Source of the DNA: a gamma proteobacterium symbiont of Ctena orbiculata
GTDB lineage: Bacteria; Pseudomonadota; Gammaproteobacteria; Chromatiales; Chromatiaceae
Length of the DNA stretch: 47,745 bases
Direction: 5' to 3'
Assembly: GCA_003094555.1 (NCBI GenBank)
Contig: NATW01000126.1
Coordinates: 1-47,745, forward strand
Part shown: positions 42,849 to 47,745 of the stretch, piece by piece
How positions within the stretch are numbered: position 1 is the stretch's first letter
How the letters are laid out: the number at the start of each line of letters is the position of its first letter
Program-made: the position numbers and the translations under genes
Notes under the pieces: generated by a model
The model's database searches: none
The model's input: only the letters and a program-made list of their open reading frames with translations
What the model was told of the DNA's origin: nothing

Positions 42849-43241
42849 TCAAGGGCGCTGCCGGGAGGCCGATTCCAGTTCGATGCGTTCATTATTGGCC
42901 ACACTCACCTCCCTGCCATCCAGGGTGACGAAATAGCGCTCCTCGATATCACCTCGCCGCGCCTGGTAACTCACACTTCTTCCTGTCTGGGTGTCGACCA
43001 CTATTACAGTGACCACACGTGTGGAGTCCTGCCACTGTACGAACAGGTAGCCCCCACTGCCCAGCAACAGCATCGCCAACAGGGAGTATGCACCCCATTT
43101 CATCAAGGGATTTGCACCCTGCCTTGCAGGGACGCCGGGCTGTCGATCGTGGGAGATGGCCTCTACCCGCTGCTGTCTGTTTTTGACTACCAACCAGGCG
43201 ATGGCAATGACCGTAAGGGTGAGGATTAATTTTGTTATCAT
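42849..43241 (-). CDS. Hypothetical two-helix membrane protein
   Basis: 130 residues: helix 1 at 2-20 (ITKLILTLTVIAIAWLVV), cytoplasmic basic loop (KNRQQRVEAISHDRQPG), helix 2 at about 48-68 and a C-terminal 60-residue periplasmic part (VVDTQTGRSVSYQARRGDIE; VTLDGREVSVANNERIELES). No family recognised. Upstream of the ankyrin gene but in the opposite direction; the channel gene at 41126-42718 lies downstream on the same strand (130-base gap), so co-transcription is possible. Confidence 0.75.
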   Translation of the reverse strand: MITKLILTLTVIAIAWLVVKNRQQRVEAISHDRQPGVPARQGANPLMKWGAYSLLAMLLLGSGGYLFVQWQDSTRVVTVIVVDTQTGRSVSYQARRGDIEERYFVTLDGREVSVANNERIELESASRQRP

Positions 43242-43334
43242 GTCGGATCAACCCTATCACGTGGATGCCATCAGGCCAATCATTGACAGCCCGTACTTGC
43301 AGCTTTGGTAGAGAACCATTTACTATCATCCACT

Positions 43335-43982
43335 ATGCCCAACAGATTCAACCTTATCAGTCTCATCTGTCTCTACACGCTCATCGGCTGTAGTCAGCCC
43401 AGTGAACCGACAATCACGCTGGCACGCGCAGTCCAGGTCGGTGATATCGATCAACTGGAACGCAATATCCATTGGAATGCCGACATCAACAAACCCGGAC
43501 CGGATGGATTCGCGCCGCTGCATGTGGCGGCGACAAAGGGCAGCCTTGTGATTACCAAGATCCTGGTCAAGAACGGCGCTGATCTGGAGCTTGCCGATCC
43601 ACAAGGCCACTCACCTCTGCTCAAGGCCCTGATTTCACGCAACACCATTGTTGCGGAATATCTTTTCAAGCAAGGGGCAAAACTTGATCCGGACACTGCC
43701 CTGCATGAGACCGCGAGACTGGGCAGTGCCGATCGGGATGTGATTGGATTCCTGTTACGCCAGGGTGCGGCACTTGATAATACCGATGCGGAAGGTAATA
43801 CTCCCCTGCATTCGGCGATTCTCAATGATCAGCGGGTAGTAGCCAAATACCTCATCAACCGCGGGGCCAGTCTGGATATCCGGAATCGGGCGGGGCAGAC
43901 ACCATTGGCGATTGCCCTTGAACGGAAAAATCGTGCTATCGAAAGAATTCTACGCCAGTTCGGTGCCAGTGATGAGCGCTGA
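43335..43982 (+). CDS. Ankyrin-repeat lipoprotein
   Basis: 215 residues from the ATG at 43335. Lipoprotein signal LISLICLYTLIGC puts a lipidated Cys at about residue 19, so an outer- or inner-membrane anchor facing the periplasm is expected. About five ankyrin repeats follow (FAPLHVAATKGSLVITKILV; HSPLLKALISRNTIVAEYLF; TPLHSAILNDQRVVAKYLIN; TPLAIALERKNRAIERILRQ). Ankyrin repeats bind proteins; the partner is unknown. The upstream in-frame ATG at 43305 would bury the signal peptide. Confidence 0.88.
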   Translation: MPNRFNLISLICLYTLIGCSQPSEPTITLARAVQVGDIDQLERNIHWNADINKPGPDGFAPLHVAATKGSLVITKILVKNGADLELADPQGHSPLLKALISRNTIVAEYLFKQGAKLDPDTALHETARLGSADRDVIGFLLRQGAALDNTDAEGNTPLHSAILNDQRVVAKYLINRGASLDIRNRAGQTPLAIALERKNRAIERILRQFGASDER

Positions 43983-44024
43983 ACACGAGTTATCACCCAT
44001 TAAAAATTAGGAACAGTATTTCAC

Positions 44025-44309
44025 ATGGCATCAACACCTGAAGAACTTAGCGTCACCTACTCGGAAGATGGCGTCGACGTGGTCAAGGAGCTGGATAAGG
44101 TCGTACTCTCCAAGGGAGCATGGACAACCATCATATTTCGCTATCAGGATTGGGACAGGGCCAAGCAACAGTACGGTGCAGACAAATTCACCATCCGCCG
44201 CTACCAGAAACGTAGCGGGGAATACATGCAAAAGAGTAAATTCAACATCTCCAGCAAGGACCAGGCGAAGGGGATTATCGAAGCCTTGCAGAAGTGGACC
44301 GGGGAGTAG
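44025..44309 (+). CDS. Small conserved hypothetical protein
   Basis: 94 residues, soluble, no signal or membrane helix. Conserved-looking beta-alpha pattern (VVKELDKVVLSKGAWTTIIF, DKFTIRRYQKRSGEYMQKSK, SSKDQAKGIIEALQKWTGE). No family recognised with confidence. Stands 42 bases after the ankyrin gene on the same strand, so perhaps co-transcribed. Confidence 0.75.
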   Translation: MASTPEELSVTYSEDGVDVVKELDKVVLSKGAWTTIIFRYQDWDRAKQQYGADKFTIRRYQKRSGEYMQKSKFNISSKDQAKGIIEALQKWTGE

Positions 44310-44317
44310 TTGTATGA

Positions 44318-44361
44318 GGTGCGGCAAGCCTCACCCTGGGTTTGAGCGATTTTTTCAAACC
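44318..44361. terminator. Two hairpins after the 94-residue gene
   Basis: GGTGCGGC-aa-GCCTCACC (44318-44335, one mismatch) matches, in reverse, the GTAGGGTGCGGC-type hairpin of the repeat elements. It is followed by GGTTTGA (44339-44345) / TCAAACC (44355-44361). The T-run falls in the loop of the second stem. Confidence 0.5.
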
Positions 44362-44366
44362 GAGTC

Positions 44367-44413
44367 CTAGTGGGCTAAGCGGGAAGTATTGTAACTCTCA
44401 GCCAGCCCACTAG
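44367..44413. terminator. Inverted repeat over the sbcB stop
   Basis: CTAGTGGGCT (44367-44376) / AGCCCACTAG (44404-44413), perfect 10-base arms with a 27-base loop, overlapping the sbcB stop codon at 44410-44412. Probably ends transcription or protects the 3' end of converging units. Confidence 0.5.
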
Positions 44414-45846
44414 CCGGGAGCAATCTGTTCGGCCCAGGCCAGCAACGGACCGATCAACGCCCGTTTTTCCGGGGAGAGCAGCTGATCCGCTTCCAAGTCG
44501 TCGAGCTTCGCCAGATATTCATCCAGGGTAATAGTGCCACCGCCATCGGCCTCCAGTAACCTGGCTTCACGAAACTCCTGCCAGCGCTGTCTTTCCTCCT
44601 CTGTAAGCAGGTCCGGCCAGTTTCTTGCACGATACCTGAACACCATTTCCGGTAGACGGGCATCATCAAAGACCAGGGGGAATTGGACCAGTGATGCCGG
44701 CTCGGTGGCTAATAGTGCATCCATACGCTGACGATCATCGCGGGAAAAGAATCCACCACTATAGAGTGCCTGATCGGGATCACTGATCGGCTCGAACTCC
44801 CTTGCTTTATGGATAGACGCCACCTTGTTGATGAAAGCTGCATCAGCCAACAACCTTTGTCGATAGTCTTCACCCTGTTTCACATCGATACACCACCTTT
44901 GCGCCGCTTCCTCTGTGAGGGTGGAGAGTGGGACTATCACCGGGCACTTGTTGATATGTACCGTCTTTAAGGGAAGACGCTCAATTCCCTCAGGCAGATC
45001 TGCAGTGGGTGTAAATAACCGTTCATGCAGCACCTCTTCCGACAGCTCGAACAGAGGTGCCGGATCATGGCGCAGATCGTATACGATCACCCCATTGGGA
45101 TTGACCGGATGCTTCAGCAGAGGCACAACCATGGCGATACAACCCAGCGCGGCCGGATACATGGAAGAGACATGCAACACCGCCTGGCGCTGCTGCAGGT
45201 TCAGTCGGCCGGCAATTACTTTTTTATTACGACTGTTTAACAGATAGTCATAGAGCTTTGGCTGGCGCTGTTTTATCAGCCGCGCCAGCTCGATGGTTGC
45301 ATACACATCCGACAGGGCATCATGGGCGGATTCATGGGAGATGCCATTGGCGGCGCTGAGCACCTCGAGACGGAAGCTGGTGACACCCGCCTCGTTTTGC
45401 GGCCACTCGATACCCTCCGGTCTCAGGGCATGGGTCAAACGTACCATATCGATGATGTCCCAGCGGGATGATCCGTTCTGCCACTCCCGTGCGTAGGGAT
45501 CGTAGAAATTCCGATACAGGGTGTGGCGCGTCACCTCATCATCGAAGCGAATGGTGTTGTAACCGACGCCACATGTCTCGGGTACGCAAAGCTGTTGTTG
45601 GATCCGCTTGATGAATTCCGCCTCGATCAATCCCTCTTGAAACGCCTTTTGCGGGGTGATGCCAGTCACCAGGCAGGCCTCCGGCTGGGGCAGCATGTCG
45701 TCACTCGGCTTGCAGTAGATGACCAACGGGTCATCGATTGGATTCAGCTCCGCGTCGGTACGCACACCCGCGAATTGAGACGCCCGGTCGCGGCGCGGAT
45801 CGGCGCCCCAGGTCTCGTAGTCATGCCAATAGAAACTGAATGTCAT
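44410..45846 (-). CDS. sbcB: Exodeoxyribonuclease I
   Basis: 478 residues from the ATG at 45846 (E. coli SbcB is 475). 3'-5' single-strand DNA exonuclease in recombination and mismatch repair. DEDD motifs: FYWHDYETWG (D and E metal ligands), VGYNTIRFDDEV, and the HDALSDVYATIELA motif; the C-terminal SH3-like and helical parts follow. An upstream in-frame start at 45876 lies inside repeat element D and is not used. The element ends 12 bases before this start codon. Confidence 0.95.
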   Translation of the reverse strand: MTFSFYWHDYETWGADPRRDRASQFAGVRTDAELNPIDDPLVIYCKPSDDMLPQPEACLVTGITPQKAFQEGLIEAEFIKRIQQQLCVPETCGVGYNTIRFDDEVTRHTLYRNFYDPYAREWQNGSSRWDIIDMVRLTHALRPEGIEWPQNEAGVTSFRLEVLSAANGISHESAHDALSDVYATIELARLIKQRQPKLYDYLLNSRNKKVIAGRLNLQQRQAVLHVSSMYPAALGCIAMVVPLLKHPVNPNGVIVYDLRHDPAPLFELSEEVLHERLFTPTADLPEGIERLPLKTVHINKCPVIVPLSTLTEEAAQRWCIDVKQGEDYRQRLLADAAFINKVASIHKAREFEPISDPDQALYSGGFFSRDDRQRMDALLATEPASLVQFPLVFDDARLPEMVFRYRARNWPDLLTEEERQRWQEFREARLLEADGGGTITLDEYLAKLDDLEADQLLSPEKRALIGPLLAWAEQIAPG

Positions 45847-45858
45847 AGTCTTAAATAT

Positions 45859-45955
45859 GTCCGCAAATGAATGCAATCAGCAGTTTAAATAAAAACCCTA
45901 CAAAATTGATGGTCCGAGCGGAATGAATAAAATCCACTTGCGTTCATTTGCGGAC
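45859..45955. repeat. Inverted-repeat element, copy D (short)
   Basis: Left arm GTCCGCAAATGAATGCAATC (45859-) and right arm CCACTTGCGTTCATTTGCGG then AC (45934-45955), 97 bases, lacking the GTAGGGTG hairpins. It fills the gap between sbcB (starts 45846) and the deacetylase gene (ends 45963) almost exactly. Both arms are the short form without GAATAAACGC. Confidence 0.7.
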
Positions 45956-45962
45956 TTATCCC

Positions 45963-46889
45963 TCAATTCAAATCCATCAACACTCGGATATGCGCCTCGA
46001 CGCTGCGCGCCAGGGCGCGGGGTTCATAGCCACCCTCCAGCACTGAGACAATCCTGCCGTTGGCGTACTGATCCGCCAACCCCTTGATCTGCTCTGTCAC
46101 CCAGCGATAATCCGCTTCCGTCAAACTGACGCCCGACATGTCATCCTCGATATGGGCATCGAATCCGGCGGAGACAAAGAACATCTGCGGTCTAAAGTGA
46201 TTCAGTGCCGGCAACCAATGGCTGGTAACAGCTTCCTTGAAATCAGCACTCTTCGCCGTCGCCTCCAGGGGCGCGCATATAATATGATCGGGACTCTCCT
46301 CAATGGCGGTATAAGGATAGAAAGGGTGTTGAAAGGTGGAACAGACGATCACCCGTCGGTCGTCGCGAAAGATATCTTCACTGCCATTGCCATGATGCAC
46401 ATCGAAGTCGAGTATGGCGACCCGTTGCAATCCATACACCTCCATGGCATGGGCAGCACCGACAGAGGCGTTACCATAGATACAAAACCCCATGGTACGC
46501 ATTCTTTCTGCATGATGGCCTGGAGGCCTGACGTTACAAAAGGCATTCGACAGATCCTCGTTCATGATCAGGTCGACCGCTTTTATGACGGCACCCGCCG
46601 CCCGTTTCGCCGCCTGTAGACTCTGCGGGCTGACAACCGTGTCCGGATCGAGATGGGCATGACCGGTTTGAGGCATCAACTTGTCGACCTGAGAGAGATA
46701 GGCTGCATCGTGACAGCGTAGCAACTGCTCCCTGGTCACCTCGGGTGCATCGTAATGGCGTAAAAAATCATACAGTTGTGCAGCCATCAAGCGGTCATCT
46801 ATCGCCTGCAGACGGGCTGCGTTTTCTGGGTGTCCCACACCGGTATCATGCAATAGGCAATCCGGGTGTGTTATATACGCGGTCTTCAA
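45963..46889 (-). CDS. AcuC-like histone-deacetylase family protein
   Basis: 308 residues. Zn-dependent deacetylase with intact active site: RPPGHHAER (twin His), DFDVHHGNGSED (metal Asp and His), SAGFDAHIEDD (metal Asp), LEGGYEP (catalytic Tyr). Bacterial members remove acetyl groups from lysines, polyamines or acetoin-pathway proteins. The start appears to be TTG at 46889, since no ATG gives a complete domain. It is divergent from the Pat-type gene, hinting at reversible protein acetylation. Confidence 0.9.
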   Translation of the reverse strand: MKTAYITHPDCLLHDTGVGHPENAARLQAIDDRLMAAQLYDFLRHYDAPEVTREQLLRCHDAAYLSQVDKLMPQTGHAHLDPDTVVSPQSLQAAKRAAGAVIKAVDLIMNEDLSNAFCNVRPPGHHAERMRTMGFCIYGNASVGAAHAMEVYGLQRVAILDFDVHHGNGSEDIFRDDRRVIVCSTFQHPFYPYTAIEESPDHIICAPLEATAKSADFKEAVTSHWLPALNHFRPQMFFVSAGFDAHIEDDMSGVSLTEADYRWVTEQIKGLADQYANGRIVSVLEGGYEPRALARSVEAHIRVLMDLN

Positions 46890-46917
46890 TCTCCAACCCC
46901 CACTTTCAAAGTCTCTA

Positions 46918-46969
46918 TTTAACTAAGTAATACTCACTATCATCTTTTAAAAATCACTACTTAGTTAAA
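46918..46969. promoter_or_regulatory. Long perfect inverted repeat between deacetylase and synthetase genes
   Basis: TTTAACTAAGTA (46918-46929) and TACTTAGTTAAA (46958-46969), 12 bases perfect, 28-base spacer, in the AT-rich 251-base divergent region. Could be a shared operator for both genes or a DNA-looping site. No T-run, so terminator use is unlikely. Confidence 0.5.
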
Positions 46970-47140
46970 GAATTTGTCATCATATAAAGGTAAACTTCAA
47001 ACCCATCTTGCCGCTACTCAAGAGTGATATTCACTGATTTTTTCTTTCTCGATATTGTCAGAATTTCTCACTCTGCCTTAATGGGTAATCAAGGACATCA
47101 TACTCCATATCATCTTCCGAAGTTCAACAGGCTGTAGATC

Positions 47141-47745
47141 ATGCAATCACACTATTTGACACCTCTCTTCTCGCCAAAAAGCATCGCCATGTTTGGCGCC
47201 AGCGACAGGAAAAACTCCGTCGGCGAGGTGGTATTCAAAAACCTCATTTCAGCCGGATTCAAGGGTCAGATCTACCCGATCAACCTGAAGCATGACAAGG
47301 TTCAGGGTAAAAAGGCCTATAAGAGTATCGATGTAATCAATAAACCTGTCGAACTGGCAGTGGTCGCCACACCGGCAAAAACGATTCCCGCAATCGTTCA
47401 GGCCTGTGGTGAACATGGCGTCAAGACCATGATCATCCTGTCTGCCGGTTTTCGTGAAACCGGCGTAACCGGGCGCCGTCTGGAAGATAAGGTGGTGGAG
47501 CTGGCGAAGGAGTATGGGATACGCTTCATCGGCCCCAACTGCCTCGGGTTGATCCGCCCGGATAAAGGGCTCAACATCACTTTCGGCAACAACAACGCGA
47601 CCCCGGGCAATCTGGCCCTGGTCTCCCAATCAGGAGCGATCTGCACCGCCATCCTCGACTGGGCCGAGGTAAACGATATCGGTTTTTCCACTGTGATTTC
47701 CACCGGTATCGGCGCTGATCTGGATTTTGGCGACTACCTGGATTA
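47141..47745 (+). CDS. Pat-type acyl-CoA synthetase (NDP-forming), 5' part
   Basis: The open frame runs from the ATG at 47141 to the window end without a stop (201 codons seen). The sequence begins the CoA-binding domain of the acetyl-CoA synthetase (ADP-forming)/Pat family: SPKSIAMFGASDRKNSVG, KTMIILSAGFRE, FIGPNCLGLIRP, LVSQSGAICTAILDWA. In full Pat/YfiQ proteins a C-terminal GNAT domain acetylates lysines; that part lies outside the window, so the acetyltransferase activity cannot be confirmed. Confidence 0.88.
   Translation, partial: MQSHYLTPLFSPKSIAMFGASDRKNSVGEVVFKNLISAGFKGQIYPINLKHDKVQGKKAYKSIDVINKPVELAVVATPAKTIPAIVQACGEHGVKTMIILSAGFRETGVTGRRLEDKVVELAKEYGIRFIGPNCLGLIRPDKGLNITFGNNNATPGNLALVSQSGAICTAILDWAEVNDIGFSTVISTGIGADLDFGDYLD

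Noticed and set aside
44318-44335. Fifth copy of the inverted-repeat element
   Set aside because: Only the hairpin matches, in reverse and with a mismatch; no terminal arms are nearby, so it was listed as a hairpin only.

Overview
The window looks like a piece of a free-living or symbiotic sulfur-oxidising, CO2-fixing gammaproteobacterium (Chromatiales / Sedimenticola / Thiodiazotropha-like). This is inferred from gene content and protein style: a Calvin-cycle locus with both form IA and form II RubisCO, each followed by its own CbbQ/CbbO activase pair, with no carboxysome genes, plus several small conserved proteins (DUF302, SCP2-like, coiled-coil) that resemble those of sulfur oxidisers. 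No rRNA, tRNA, CRISPR array, transposase or phage gene was seen.

Layout. 1-4855: phosphoribulokinase (+), then convergent cbbR-dxs-gloB (-). 4856-10602: divergent promoter region and form IA cluster cbbL-cbbS-cbbQ1-cbbO1. 10603-11574: a repeat element and two conserved unknown genes (-). 11575-16797: form II cluster cbbM, terminator, repeat element, cbbQ2, repeat element, cbbO2. 16984-20165: DAHP synthase and a FimX-like degenerate GGDEF/EAL protein. 20190-30346 (all -): a coiled-coil membrane protein, DUF302 protein, orphan ParA ATPase, two secreted proteins built on aromatic-Arg-Pro repeats, an RND pump with a basic tail, its membrane fusion protein and an SCP2-like protein. 30781-34382: dynamin-like GTPase (+), then HDOD and diguanylate cyclase (-). 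34677-36452: NrtR-like Nudix regulator and nadA. 36493-43241: a second coiled-coil paralogue, fatty acid hydroxylase, proteins of unknown role, and a voltage-gated K+ channel with a separate RCK protein. 43335-47745: ankyrin lipoprotein, a small unknown, exonuclease I, an AcuC-like deacetylase, and the start of a Pat-type acyl-CoA synthetase cut by the window end.

How it works together. The single CbbR and a 20-base box (ATAAGT-N6-TTATGGTT) found upstream of both cbbL and cbbM suggest joint control of the two RubisCOs. Each RubisCO has a matching MoxR-type AAA+ motor (CbbQ) and VWA adaptor (CbbO). The most novel-looking items are: the secreted aromatic-Arg-Pro repeat protein pair next to an orphan ParA; a two-member family of single-pass coiled-coil proteins ending in RPM-x-F-x-NSF-x-PW; two unknown genes wedged between the RubisCO operons; a non-coding inverted-repeat element family inserted tightly at gene ends, including inside the form II activase operon; and an RND pump with a histone-H1-like tail.
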